DNA of 64,000 nt, from contig CAYJMS010000005.1 of NCBI GenBank assembly GCA_964371615.1, forward strand, positions 186,001 to 250,000, in the 5' to 3' direction. The stretch is from SpSt-333 sp964371615. Lineage in GTDB: Bacteria > Bacteroidota > Ignavibacteria > UBA10030 > UBA8401. The notes beneath the pieces are model-generated. The model was not told the origin of the DNA, ran no database searches, and was given only the letters and a program-made list of their open reading frames with translations. The stretch's first letter is position 1, and every line of letters begins with the position of its first letter. Positions 17,844 through 26,919 of this stretch are shown in pieces. The position numbers and the translations under genes were made by a program.

Positions 17844-18857
17844 ATGATACGTCAAAAGATTCAGGATATTCTTACCCAGATTGATGAACTTGCCCGGACT
17901 GTTTCCACGCCTGAAGCACTGGAACAGTACCGTATTGAATTTCTCTCCCGAAAAGGGAAGATCGCTTCGCTCTACGATGAACTCAAAAATGTTTCCGTCG
18001 ATCAAAAACCGCACACCGGCCAGCAGATTAACGCATTAAAAAAACGGGCAGAAGAGATTCACGATTCCATAACAGAACGGTTATCAAGTACGGCACACCC
18101 GGAACAGGATTCTGTCGATCTGACACTTCCCGGACGTATGATGCCGCATGGAAGCCGCCATCCCATTTCTCAAACGATTGAACAGATGAAGAGTATCTTT
18201 GTATCCATGGGATTCGGAATCGCATACGGACCGGAAATTGAAGATGAGTATCACAATTTTGAGGCGTTGAATTTTGCCGCCAATCATCCGGCTCGAGACA
18301 TGCAGGATACATTTTTTATTAAAGACGATGTGGTTCTGCGGACCCATACCACACCTGTGCAGATTCGCATCATGAAGAGTCAAAAACCTCCCATTCGAAT
18401 GATTATGCCGGGAAGGGTATATCGAAACGAAGCTATCAGTGCCCGCAGTAACTACTTTTTCCACCAAGTGGATGGCCTTTATGTGAACGAAAAGGTCACC
18501 TTTGCAGAATTAAAGGGGACGCTCATCACATTTGCCAAGAGTTTTTACGGAAGTTCCATTAAATACAGATTCCGGCCCAGTTATTTCCCGTTTACGGAGC
18601 CAAGCCTGGAAATGGATATCACCTGTTTTCTGTGCTCCGGTAAAGGTTGCCGAATATGTAAACATTCCGGTTGGTTGGAAGTATTGGGTGCGGGGATGGT
18701 TCATCCGAACGTATTTCGTAATTGCGGGTACGATCCCGAAAAGGTGAGTGGCTATGCTTTTGGGATGGGCGTAGACAGAATTTCCTTATTGCGTTATGGC
18801 ATAGACGATATACGGTCATTCTTTGAAAACGATGTTCGCCTTCTAAATCAGTTTTGA
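17844..18857 (+). CDS. pheS: Phenylalanine--tRNA ligase alpha subunit
   Basis: 337 residues, typical for bacterial PheS. The N-terminal coiled coil (about 1-85) that contacts tRNA is followed by the class II core. Motif 2 lies around PGRVYRNEAISARSNYFFHQVDGLYV, and motif 3 is GMGVDRISLLRYGIDDIRSFFEND near the C-terminus. Two CxxC-like pairs (CFLCSGKGCRICKHSG, about 255-270) are the usual insertion of many bacterial PheS. It forms the (alpha-beta)2 enzyme with the PheT protein encoded 10 bases downstream. Confidence 0.98.
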   Translation: MIRQKIQDILTQIDELARTVSTPEALEQYRIEFLSRKGKIASLYDELKNVSVDQKPHTGQQINALKKRAEEIHDSITERLSSTAHPEQDSVDLTLPGRMMPHGSRHPISQTIEQMKSIFVSMGFGIAYGPEIEDEYHNFEALNFAANHPARDMQDTFFIKDDVVLRTHTTPVQIRIMKSQKPPIRMIMPGRVYRNEAISARSNYFFHQVDGLYVNEKVTFAELKGTLITFAKSFYGSSIKYRFRPSYFPFTEPSLEMDITCFLCSGKGCRICKHSGWLEVLGAGMVHPNVFRNCGYDPEKVSGYAFGMGVDRISLLRYGIDDIRSFFENDVRLLNQF

Positions 18858-18867
18858 TAAAACCGCT

Positions 18868-21303
18868 ATGCGTATTAGTTTCAATTGGTTACGAAAATAT
18901 ATTGATCTTAAAGATAGCCCTGAAAATGTCGCAATTGTTTTAACTTCTCTCGGCCTGGAAGTTGAATCGATTGAATACCTTGGAAAGCAATTCGAAGGTT
19001 TTGTTATCGGGGAAGTGGTCGATGTTAAAAAACACCCGAACGCAGACCGGTTATCGGTGTGTAATGTCCGGATAGAATCTATTGGAGAACCGGTCCAGAT
19101 CGTTTGCGGCGCTCCTAATGTCGCGAAGGGTCAGAAGGTCATTGTCGGCACGCCAGGTGCAATCGTCCCCAGAAATCAGCATGATCCCAAGGCGCAGCCA
19201 TTGAAATTGTCTAAAACAAAGATCCGAAACGTTGAATCCAGCGGTATGATCTGTTCCGAATACGAACTGGGTATCGGAGAAGATAAAGACGGCATAAAAG
19301 TTCTGCCTGAAAGCAGTACAGTAGGATTGCCATTAGCCGATTATCTTGAATTAGATGATGTGGCTATGGAGATCGGTATTACCCCAAACAGGCCGGATTG
19401 CCTCAGTCATATTGGTATTGCACGGGATCTGTCGGCATACTACAATATCGGAATTCATTTCCCTATAGAAACTCTGGAAGAAAATTCGAAGGATCAGATA
19501 CGGTCACTTGCATCAGTGACCGTTGAAAATTCAAATGCATGTCCCCGATACTCCGCACGCGTCATTAAGAATATCTCCGTCGCAGAATCTCCCGAATGGC
19601 TGAAAAAAGCGTTGACCGCAGCCGGGCAAAGACCGATAAACAATATCGTCGACATTACAAATTTCGTTATGCTCGAATACGGACAACCGATGCACGCATT
19701 CGATTTCGATCGCCTTGCTCACCATAAGATTATCGTAAAAAATTCCGCCCCCAAAGAGAAATTTGTTACCTTGGACGGGAAGACGCATGAATTAACCGGA
19801 AATGAATTGATGATCTGTGACGGCGAGAGGTCTGTTGCCCTCGCCGGTGTTATGGGAGGAATGAATTCGGAAATTGATCCGTCGACGAAGACCGTACTGT
19901 TGGAAAGTGCGTATTTCGATCCGGTCAGCGTACGGCGCACCGCAAAAAAACTTGGTATCTCTTCGGACGCTTCTTATCGATTCGAACGGGGTACGGATCC
20001 GAACATCGTTGTCACAGCATCGCAGCGTGCCGCCATGTTGATTGCAGAATTGGCTGGTGGCGATATCGTTTCCGGAGTGATTGATGTCTATCCAAAACCG
20101 ATCGGTAAAAATGAAATTTCGTTGCGTCCAAAAAGGGTCAATGATTTACTTGGTACGAATGTATCCGACATTCGGATGCAGGAGTTGCTTGAATTAATCG
20201 GTATTACAGTGACGAAATCCGGAACGGAGCATTTCGTTTGTACAGTCCCGACGTATCGTCCCGATATCGAGCAGGAAATTGATTTAATTGAAGAGATCGC
20301 AAGACTGTACGGGTATGACAATATTCCAAACGTATCATCGGGAGAAGTTGTCTTTAGCGAAGCATCAATCGTTGAACGAATGATTGGCGAAATTGCCGGT
20401 TGGCTGCAGTCAAATGGATTCAACGAAATCGTTACGAACAGTCTGATCGATGCATCAAGTGCTTCGATTTTTTCATCGGAAACCATTAAAGTACGAAATC
20501 CTTTAAGTGTTGAATTGGAAGTGCTCCGGCCGCATTTGTTGCCGACGTTTCTCCAGGCTGTGGCTTTCAATCTCAATAGAGGTGCTACACAAATCAGATT
20601 TTTTGAAATCGGTAGCACGTTCGAATCTACCTCAGACCCGAACAAAAAAACGTATGTCGATGGGGTACAGGAATTTCGAAAAATCGGAATTGTGATTTCA
20701 GGATTTGCCAACGATGGTGCATGGTATGAAAAACAGAGAGAATTTGATATTTTTGACCTTAAGGGGACCGCACAGTCACTATTAGGCAGCATTGGTCTTG
20801 ACAATATTCATTTAATTTATTATGATGCATCAAGTTCTTTAACTGAACAGACCATCGGCATTGAAATTAATGGCACTTATGCCGGTTTTCTCGGTCGCTG
20901 TCCGGAAAATATTCGCAGGAAATATAAGATCGAGAAAGAAGTATTCATGGCAGAACTCGACATTGATGTTCTTGCCGCATATCGGGGAAAGAAAAAATTT
21001 TCTGATTTTTCCAAATTCCCGACAGTTTTTCGTGACGTGGCTTTTATCGTGAAGAAAGATCTTCGCATCAGTGACATCGAAGAGACCATCCGGAAATCCG
21101 GAGGTGCACTGGTGACGAAAGTTACACTCTTTGATATCTTCGAGGGGACATCGATAGGAGAAGGGAAAAAGAGCGTTGCATTTTCACTGTGTGTCAATTC
21201 ATTCGAAAAAACATTGACCGACTCGGAGATCGATGAAATTGTGACGAGGATCGTAACAGCGATGTCGGCAGCACACGGCGCCACATTAAGAAGCATACAA
21301 TGA
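18868..21303 (+). CDS. pheT: Phenylalanine--tRNA ligase beta subunit
   Basis: 811 residues, full length for the bacterial type. It has an N-terminal B1 segment MRISFNWLRKYIDL, a tRNA-binding OB fold (about 40-155), the B3/B4 editing domain (about 210-390, with PTKTVLLESAYFDPVSVRRTAKKLGISSDASYRFERG in the family position), the B5 domain (about 405-480), a catalytically inactive class II-like core, and a C-terminal ferredoxin-like anticodon-binding domain (about 715-811). It edits Tyr-tRNA-Phe and positions tRNA for PheS. The stop codon overlaps the ATG of the next gene (ATGA). Confidence 0.98.
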   Translation: MRISFNWLRKYIDLKDSPENVAIVLTSLGLEVESIEYLGKQFEGFVIGEVVDVKKHPNADRLSVCNVRIESIGEPVQIVCGAPNVAKGQKVIVGTPGAIVPRNQHDPKAQPLKLSKTKIRNVESSGMICSEYELGIGEDKDGIKVLPESSTVGLPLADYLELDDVAMEIGITPNRPDCLSHIGIARDLSAYYNIGIHFPIETLEENSKDQIRSLASVTVENSNACPRYSARVIKNISVAESPEWLKKALTAAGQRPINNIVDITNFVMLEYGQPMHAFDFDRLAHHKIIVKNSAPKEKFVTLDGKTHELTGNELMICDGERSVALAGVMGGMNSEIDPSTKTVLLESAYFDPVSVRRTAKKLGISSDASYRFERGTDPNIVVTASQRAAMLIAELAGGDIVSGVIDVYPKPIGKNEISLRPKRVNDLLGTNVSDIRMQELLELIGITVTKSGTEHFVCTVPTYRPDIEQEIDLIEEIARLYGYDNIPNVSSGEVVFSEASIVERMIGEIAGWLQSNGFNEIVTNSLIDASSASIFSSETIKVRNPLSVELEVLRPHLLPTFLQAVAFNLNRGATQIRFFEIGSTFESTSDPNKKTYVDGVQEFRKIGIVISGFANDGAWYEKQREFDIFDLKGTAQSLLGSIGLDNIHLIYYDASSSLTEQTIGIEINGTYAGFLGRCPENIRRKYKIEKEVFMAELDIDVLAAYRGKKKFSDFSKFPTVFRDVAFIVKKDLRISDIEETIRKSGGALVTKVTLFDIFEGTSIGEGKKSVAFSLCVNSFEKTLTDSEIDEIVTRIVTAMSAAHGATLRSIQ

Positions 21304-21647
21304 CGATGGTGGACCAAAAAATCGAAAAAGAAAACATTGACTCAACGCAATCCATCGAGACTGCGTTGACTGCGCTCTGGGAAAAAGCCAGAGAGGCATC
21401 CTATCTCATTTCGACATTGCGCGATGAAAAGAAGAGGTTGATTGTTCGGATAGAAGAGTTGGAAGAGGAATTAGCGCAGGAGAAAAATGCGGTGCGACAG
21501 AAAGAGTTGCACATCGAACGGCTGAACGATGAATTGACGTCGGGGGAAAAGCAGGAAGGCATTGCGTTGGCTGCGGAGGAAAAACGGATGCTGCAACAGA
21601 AGATTCGCAGTGCAGTCTCAAAGTTAGATCAATATCTTTCATCATAA
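21300..21647 (+). CDS. Coiled-coil protein between pheT and zapA
   Basis: 115 residues, starting in an ATGA overlap with pheT. Nearly the whole chain is charged heptads (EKAREASYLISTLRDEKKRL, then EELEEELAQEKNAVRQKELHIERLNDEL), predicting a long coiled coil. No enzyme or membrane motif is present. Position directly before zapA suggests a division-associated coiled-coil factor comparable to ZapB; sequence alone cannot prove this. Confidence 0.7.
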   Translation: MTMVDQKIEKENIDSTQSIETALTALWEKAREASYLISTLRDEKKRLIVRIEELEEELAQEKNAVRQKELHIERLNDELTSGEKQEGIALAAEEKRMLQQKIRSAVSKLDQYLSS

Positions 21648-21701
21648 TTTCAGGATCATAACAACAAACGGCTGATCAATACCGGACCGGAAACACGGCT
21701 T

Positions 21702-21995
21702 ATGGACAGGAAAAGCGTACGCGTTAAAATATTCGGATCTGAATATCCTCTGCGGGGTGAGAGTGAAGAATTCACCAAGAAGGTCGCGAATTATGTTGAT
21801 CATATGATCACCAGCGTTCACGATAAGATTCCCGAACAACCGCCGCTGACTGTCTCAGTGCTTGCTGCGCTAAATATTACCGAAGACTACTTTAAAGAAA
21901 AAGAAAAGAGTGCACAACTCGTTTCTTCATTGGAATATGAGCTGTCAAAGATTGCTAATTATTTAGACACCAGCATCAATACCACTGAGTCGTGA
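21702..21995 (+). CDS. zapA: Cell division protein ZapA
   Basis: 97 residues, a typical ZapA: an N-terminal beta/alpha head (VRVKIFGSEYPLRGESEEFTKKVANYVDHMI) and a C-terminal coiled coil. ZapA binds and bundles FtsZ filaments at the division site. It follows the coiled-coil gene by 54 bases and is followed by the 6S-like RNA and rny. Confidence 0.93.
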   Translation: MDRKSVRVKIFGSEYPLRGESEEFTKKVANYVDHMITSVHDKIPEQPPLTVSVLAALNITEDYFKEKEKSAQLVSSLEYELSKIANYLDTSINTTES

Positions 21996-22020
21996 ACTTT
22001 CGGTAAGGAGAATTGATACC

Positions 22021-22272
22021 ATAAAAATGTAATCCGCATTGTCGGCCGTAGACAGATAAAAAAGAACTGATAGTTAATATCATAGGGAGCTGATCTCAAA
22101 ACCGTGATATTACAGGCCTCCTCCTTCGGGAATGTGCAACAAGCCTTCGGGTTTTCCGGATATCGGAATAGCTAACAGAGGAAGTAAGAGGCGGTTTGGT
22201 GAGCACCCACTGTGTAGAGAAAGCGAGTTCTTTCATACACTTGTCTATGGCGGAAATGCGGATTTTTATTTT
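22021..22272 (+). ncRNA. ssrS: Candidate 6S RNA (ssrS)
   Basis: This 250-nt gene-free interval folds as a 6S RNA. A long closing stem pairs 22021-22054 with 22242-22269 (ATCCGCATT with AATGCGGAT, GCCGTAGACA with TGTCTATGGC, ATAAAA with TTTTAT), and its 3' side runs into a U-rich tail. Inside lies an open region with A-rich left strand (22055-22085) and, on the right strand, a small hairpin (GTGTA/TACAC and GAAAG/CTTTC, 22212-22240), as in the 6S central bubble. An apical arm follows (AAACC with GGTTT, CTCA with TGAG, GCCTC with GAGGC, plus UUCG-capped hairpins). The segment GGTTTGGTGAGCA resembles E. coli 6S. 6S RNA holds sigma-70 RNA polymerase by mimicking an open promoter. Position between zapA and rny supports the call; a covariance search was not possible. 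Confidence 0.7.
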
Positions 22273-22290
22273 AAAGACCACGGAGATGGT

Positions 22291-23850
22291 ATGGGCATTG
22301 AAGCAATTATAGTTACCGGAATTATCGGCATCACATCTTTTTTCATCGGATGGTTTGTCAATTCCAAGATCGGGCAAAACAAGATCTCATCGGCAGAAGA
22401 ACGGTCGAAAAAGATCATGGCGGATGCGGAACGCGATGCTGCTGCAGTCCAAAAAGAAAAAATGCTCGAAGTGAAGGACGAATGGTATCGAAAAAAACAT
22501 GAATTCGAGAACGAAGCAAACCAGAAAAGGAACAAACTTCAAGCCTACGAGAAGCAACTCAACGGCCGCGAAGAAAATATCGATCGCAAGGTAGATTTAC
22601 TCGGGAAGAAGGAGAAAGAAGTCCAAAACCTTCAAAAAAACAATGAAGTACGATCGAATGAACTCGACCAAAAACTGCAGCAATTGGATCAGATGATTGC
22701 CGAAGAGAACCTCAAATTGGAACGTGCATCCGGGATGTCCAGGGATGAGGCCAGAAAGTTGTTGATGGACAATCTACTGGATTCCGTAAAAACAGAGGCA
22801 GCCCAGACCCTTAAGGATATTCGCGACAAGGCAAAAGAAGATGGGAAAAAAGAAGCGCAGAAGATTATTGTTCAGGCCATTCAAAGAACCGCCGCCGACC
22901 ACGCTGTCGAAACCACAGTCAGCGTTCTTCAAATTCAAAGCGATGAAATGAAGGGAAGAATCATCGGCCGAGAAGGAAGAAATATCAGAGCCTTTGAAGC
23001 CGCAACCGGAGTAGATGTTATTGTCGATGATACACCCGAAGCTGTTATCCTGTCGGGATTTGACGCGTTTCGCAGAGAAGTTGCTCGAATATCATTGGAA
23101 CGGCTGATTGCCGACGGAAGGATCCACCCGGCGAGAATCGAAGAAGTAGTGGAAAAAGTGAAAGCCGAATTGGAGGAAGAAGTAAAACGGGTGGGTGAGA
23201 ATACTCTCCTTGAGGTAGGATTACCCGGCGCTCACATCGAAGTGGTGAAATACATCGGAAAAATGAAATACCGGACCAGTTACGGTCAAAATCTCCTTCA
23301 ACACAGCATTGAGGTGGCATATTTGTGCGGAGTAATGGCGGCAGAACTCGGTATTGACATCAATCTCGCAAAACGAGCCGGCTTGCTGCATGATATCGGG
23401 AAGACTGTCGACCGCAGTATCGAAGGTCCTCATGCCATCATCGGCTTGGAATTGACCAAAAAATTCAACGAACATCCGATTGTTGTCAATGCAGTCGGTG
23501 CTCATCATGATGATATCCCGATGGAGCACCCCATCGCTGCACTCGTGCAAGCCGCAGACTCCATTTCCGGAGCAAGACCGGGCGCACGACGAGAATCGGT
23601 TGAAGGCTACATTAAACGATTGGAAAAACTCGAAGAAATTGCTAAATCGTTCAGAGGCGTTCAATCGACTTTTGCAATACAGGCAGGCCGGGAAATCAGA
23701 GTCATTGTGGAACACGATAAAATCGATGATGCAATGGCCGATCAATTGGCTCAGGATATAGCCCATAAGATACAGCAAGAGATGGAATACCCGGGGCAGA
23801 TTAAGGTGGTGGTGATCCGAGAGGTTCGTGCTGTATCATTTGCTAAATAA
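22291..23850 (+). CDS. rny: Ribonuclease Y
   Basis: 519 residues, the standard RNase Y length, from ATG 22291 with GGAG upstream. The open frame further upstream is the 6S-like RNA. The N-terminal membrane helix MGIEAIIVTGIIGITSFFIGWFVN anchors the enzyme inside the inner membrane. A long coiled coil follows (about 30-200), then a KH RNA-binding domain (GRIIGREGRNIRAFE, about 222-235) and an HD domain (LLHDIGKTVD, about 365) that carries the metal-dependent endonuclease. It initiates mRNA decay. Confidence 0.97.
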   Translation: MGIEAIIVTGIIGITSFFIGWFVNSKIGQNKISSAEERSKKIMADAERDAAAVQKEKMLEVKDEWYRKKHEFENEANQKRNKLQAYEKQLNGREENIDRKVDLLGKKEKEVQNLQKNNEVRSNELDQKLQQLDQMIAEENLKLERASGMSRDEARKLLMDNLLDSVKTEAAQTLKDIRDKAKEDGKKEAQKIIVQAIQRTAADHAVETTVSVLQIQSDEMKGRIIGREGRNIRAFEAATGVDVIVDDTPEAVILSGFDAFRREVARISLERLIADGRIHPARIEEVVEKVKAELEEEVKRVGENTLLEVGLPGAHIEVVKYIGKMKYRTSYGQNLLQHSIEVAYLCGVMAAELGIDINLAKRAGLLHDIGKTVDRSIEGPHAIIGLELTKKFNEHPIVVNAVGAHHDDIPMEHPIAALVQAADSISGARPGARRESVEGYIKRLEKLEEIAKSFRGVQSTFAIQAGREIRVIVEHDKIDDAMADQLAQDIAHKIQQEMEYPGQIKVVVIREVRAVSFAK

Positions 23851-23862
23851 ATAGCATAACTC

Positions 23863-24483
23863 ATGATTTGTATAGGTGTTACCGGCGGTATCGGAAGTGG
23901 AAAATCGTTGGTATGTTCAATCTTTAAAAAATTGAACGTACCAATTTTTTTTGCCGATGAAGTAGCAAATGCTATTGTCGATGAAGACAATGCTGTTCAA
24001 TCGGCAATCAAAAGATCGTTTGGCGAAAGTATTTTTGATTCAGACCAAAATCTCAAGAGAAAAGAACTTGCGTCGATAGTTTTTCAGGATCCGGAAAAAC
24101 TAATGGAATTAAATGCCATTGTCCATCCGGTGGTTTTTCTTCGGTTTGGAGATTGGAAGAGGAAATTGGATGGTACTTCTAAGGTTCATTACGCACTTGT
24201 TGAATCAGCCCTGATGTTAGAATCTGGTTTTTACGAACAAATGGATTATCTCTTAGCGGTAGAAACCGATGAACAGAAGAGAATTGCGAGGGTGATGCTC
24301 CGGGATTCAGTCAGTGAAGTCAAAGTACGAGAACGTATGAACAACCAGCTTTCTACTGAACAATTGCGCGAAGAGTCAGATTTTATCATTCAAAACAATG
24401 GATCAATCGAGGATCTTCATACAAAAGTGAAATTCTTTCATGCTGTATTTTCCAATCTTAAAACGAGACAAGAGGTAGAATGA
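23863..24483 (+). CDS. coaE: Dephospho-CoA kinase
   Basis: 206 residues. The P-loop GGIGSGKS (residues 9-16) is followed by FADEVAN and the CoA-binding and lid regions (LNAIVHPVVFLRFGDWKR, RIARVMLRD). It phosphorylates the 3'-hydroxyl of dephospho-CoA, the last step of CoA synthesis. The start is 12 bases after rny, and the stop overlaps the next ATG (ATGA). Confidence 0.95.
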   Translation: MICIGVTGGIGSGKSLVCSIFKKLNVPIFFADEVANAIVDEDNAVQSAIKRSFGESIFDSDQNLKRKELASIVFQDPEKLMELNAIVHPVVFLRFGDWKRKLDGTSKVHYALVESALMLESGFYEQMDYLLAVETDEQKRIARVMLRDSVSEVKVRERMNNQLSTEQLREESDFIIQNNGSIEDLHTKVKFFHAVFSNLKTRQEVE

Positions 24484-25679
24484 AATTTAAAGAAACTGAA
24501 GAAGCACTCTTCTTCAAGACCTACAAACGTCTTCCACTGGAAGTGGATAGAGGCGAGGGATGTTATCTCTATACAAAAGACGGCCGCCGATATCTCGATA
24601 TGTTCTCCGGCCTCGCCGTCAATGCGCTGGGGTATGCCCATCCCGCTGTTATTCGGGCGATCGATGAACAAGTCCGCAAATATATTCACCTCTCGAATTT
24701 TTTCATCCAGGAACCCCAACTACAATTGGCTCAAAGGCTGTTACAATTGTCGGGATTTCAAAAGATCTTTTTTTCCAACAGCGGCACTGAAGCGATTGAA
24801 GGAACGATTAAACTGGTCCGGAAATGGGGAAAGAAAAAAAATAAAACAATGATGTACGGTATGAGCAACGGGTTCAGCGGCAGGACGATGGGCGCGTTGT
24901 CGTTGATGGACAAAGAAAAGTATCGCGATGGATATGAACCATTTCTTCCCAATATCTCTTCTATCGACTTCAATGATGTGAGTGATCTCGAGTCTAAAGT
25001 CAATGAAGATACCGCCGCCGTTTTTTTGGAATTCATACAAGGTGAAGGCGGTATTGTCGGCGTAACGGAACCATTCGTAAAAAAATTGAAGGAATTGCGT
25101 GATACATATGGATTTCTGATTGTTGCAGACGAAATTCAATCCGGCATCGGCCGTACCGGAAAACTTTTCGGCTTTCAACACTTTGATATAGTACCGGATA
25201 TTATCACCGTTGCTAAACCAATCGGCGGGGGATTACCGCTGGGAGCTATTCTTGGTTCTTCCACTGTTGCGGATGTGTGGTCATACGGTGTTCACGGTAC
25301 GACATTTGGCGGAAATCCGGTGGCATGCGCGGCAGGCATTGCGACGATTGACATCGTTATGTCCGAAGATTTCATGGCGCAAATTCGTTCCAATGCACAG
25401 TATTTCCGGAATCGGCTGAAAGTGATTCAATCGAAGTTTCCGATCATCAAAACGGTACGTCAATATGGATATATGATCGGTATCGAATTGGATCGCGACA
25501 GCAGTCTCATCGTTGAAGAGATTCTCAAAAAAGGTATATTGGTCAACGCCACCGCCGTTACGGTCATCCGGATTTTGCCCCCGCTGATTGCCGGCAAAGA
25601 AGAGTTCGATAAATTATGTCAGGTTTTGGAAGAAGTGCTCGCATCGGTCTCATCGGGCGGTATCGTTGACAATCACTAA
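24480..25679 (+). CDS. argD: Class III aminotransferase, acetylornithine/ornithine type
   Basis: 399 residues. It has a fold-type I PLP enzyme layout with the phosphate-binding SNSGTEAIEG, the ring-stacking and Asp region VADEIQSGIGRTGKLFGFQHFDIVPDI, and Lys246 in TVAKPIGGG forming the Schiff base. GTTFGGNPVACAAG binds phosphate from the second subunit. It most resembles acetylornithine aminotransferase (N-acetylglutamate semialdehyde to acetylornithine), but no other arginine gene is nearby, so an ornithine or other omega-amino acid substrate remains possible. It overlaps coaE by 4 bases. Confidence 0.85.
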   Translation: MKFKETEEALFFKTYKRLPLEVDRGEGCYLYTKDGRRYLDMFSGLAVNALGYAHPAVIRAIDEQVRKYIHLSNFFIQEPQLQLAQRLLQLSGFQKIFFSNSGTEAIEGTIKLVRKWGKKKNKTMMYGMSNGFSGRTMGALSLMDKEKYRDGYEPFLPNISSIDFNDVSDLESKVNEDTAAVFLEFIQGEGGIVGVTEPFVKKLKELRDTYGFLIVADEIQSGIGRTGKLFGFQHFDIVPDIITVAKPIGGGLPLGAILGSSTVADVWSYGVHGTTFGGNPVACAAGIATIDIVMSEDFMAQIRSNAQYFRNRLKVIQSKFPIIKTVRQYGYMIGIELDRDSSLIVEEILKKGILVNATAVTVIRILPPLIAGKEEFDKLCQVLEEVLASVSSGGIVDNH

Positions 25680-25694
25680 GGAATTTTCTATACT
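25666..25694 (+). promoter_or_regulatory. Putative sigma-70-type promoter of the CsgG/FadL gene pair
   Basis: TTGACA (25666-25671), 17 bases, TATACT (25689-25694), close to the canonical consensus. It overlaps the last codons of the aminotransferase gene and lies 24 bases before ATG 25718. Confidence 0.55.
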
Positions 25695-25717
25695 CACTCG
25701 ATAATGTGACGGCCTCT

Positions 25718-26905
25718 ATGAAAAAAATCCTTTTACTGTTGCTGGTGAGCGGTTCGTTTTTGTTCTCGCAGAATAAATTTTACAATTTTTACGAGAATGG
25801 CTTGGAATTCATGGAGAAGCAGGATTGGCAGCGGGCAATCGGTGAATTCAAGTCTGCAATCTCGTTGGAATTTGAAGATGTCCATCGAAAACGAACGTAC
25901 GGCACCAAATTCATTCAATACTATCCTCACCGTGAAATGGCGATAGCCCACTTTTTTCTCGGAGAAACGGAAATTGCAAAGAGAGAATTGGAATTGTCTA
26001 TTGCGTATCGTTCTTCCGATCGGGCCGAAGAATATTACTCAAAGATCACCGGCGGTATCGCCCCACCGAAAGTAATTGTAAAAAAAGAAGAACCTCCCGT
26101 TTCGAAAGAACCAATCGCGAAAAAAGAGATACCATCGACGAATCCCGTGCCGACAATGGAACCCGTGGCAGGAAAAAGCAACATTATCGTTGTAACGAGA
26201 AAGTACGATCCAAATGCCTCCACACAGGTTGGTTCGCGCCTGGCGGTGGCGGTACTTCCGTTTGAGGCATTTGGCAATGCCGGACAGTATAAAGAAGCCA
26301 TTACCAACGAAATGATTAATGAACTTGTAAATCTACGCCGGTTCAAAGTCATTGAACGGTCTGCAATCGACCAAATTGTTGCCGAACAAAAAATGCAGGC
26401 GTCCGGATTTGTCGACGACAGGACCGCAGTGAAATTAGGTAAAATCGCCGGTGCCGATGCATTGGTGATAGGAACGGTAACCCGAAACGGAGAAAGTCTT
26501 AAGGTATCCGCCCGTTTGGTTGATGTGGAAACAGCCGAAACGCTCATCGCGCAGGATGCTGCGACAGACGATCTCGCGCTTGAATCCATTGACCGGACGA
26601 TTACCAATGTGGCAACAATGCTCTACAATGAATTGCCGATCATTGAAGGGGATATTATCAGAGTCGACGCCGAAGAATTGTTCATTGATATTGGCAGCAC
26701 CAAAGGATTGCGCAAAGGGACTAAGTGCGTTGTCTTTCGTGAGGGAGAAAGCATCAAACATCCAATATCCGGTGAAATTCTCGGCAAGAAAGTAACGCGG
26801 CTCGGCGAAATCATTGTCATACAGGTGCAGGATAAATTTGCAACGGTGAAACCCGTTGAGACAGAACAAGACATTAAAGTGGGCGACAAGGTCATCATAA
26901 AATAA
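25718..26905 (+). CDS. TPR plus CsgG-type secreted protein
   Basis: 395 residues from ATG 25718, with a signal peptide (MKKILLLLLVSGSFLFSQ). Residues about 22-115 carry TPR-like helices (YENGLEFMEKQDWQRAIGEFKSAI). A Pro/Lys-rich linker is followed by a CsgG domain (about 170-305: LAVAVLPFEAFGNA, INELVNLRRFKVIERSAIDQIVAEQ, GADALVIGTVT). The C-terminus (about 315-395) is a small beta domain like that of FlgT-type proteins (GSTKGLRKGTKCVVFREG). There is no lipobox. Such proteins act in the periplasm in assembly of surface structures or wall enzymes. It is followed 14 bases later by the porin gene, so the two probably work at the outer membrane. Confidence 0.8.
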   Translation: MKKILLLLLVSGSFLFSQNKFYNFYENGLEFMEKQDWQRAIGEFKSAISLEFEDVHRKRTYGTKFIQYYPHREMAIAHFFLGETEIAKRELELSIAYRSSDRAEEYYSKITGGIAPPKVIVKKEEPPVSKEPIAKKEIPSTNPVPTMEPVAGKSNIIVVTRKYDPNASTQVGSRLAVAVLPFEAFGNAGQYKEAITNEMINELVNLRRFKVIERSAIDQIVAEQKMQASGFVDDRTAVKLGKIAGADALVIGTVTRNGESLKVSARLVDVETAETLIAQDAATDDLALESIDRTITNVATMLYNELPIIEGDIIRVDAEELFIDIGSTKGLRKGTKCVVFREGESIKHPISGEILGKKVTRLGEIIVIQVQDKFATVKPVETEQDIKVGDKVIIK

Positions 26906-26919
26906 CGAAAGAGGAACGT

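Noticed and set aside
22132..22290. N-terminal extension of RNase Y upstream of its membrane helix
   Set aside because: Overlaps the folded 6S-like RNA and precedes the normal N-terminal membrane anchor; the ATG at 22291 gives the standard length.
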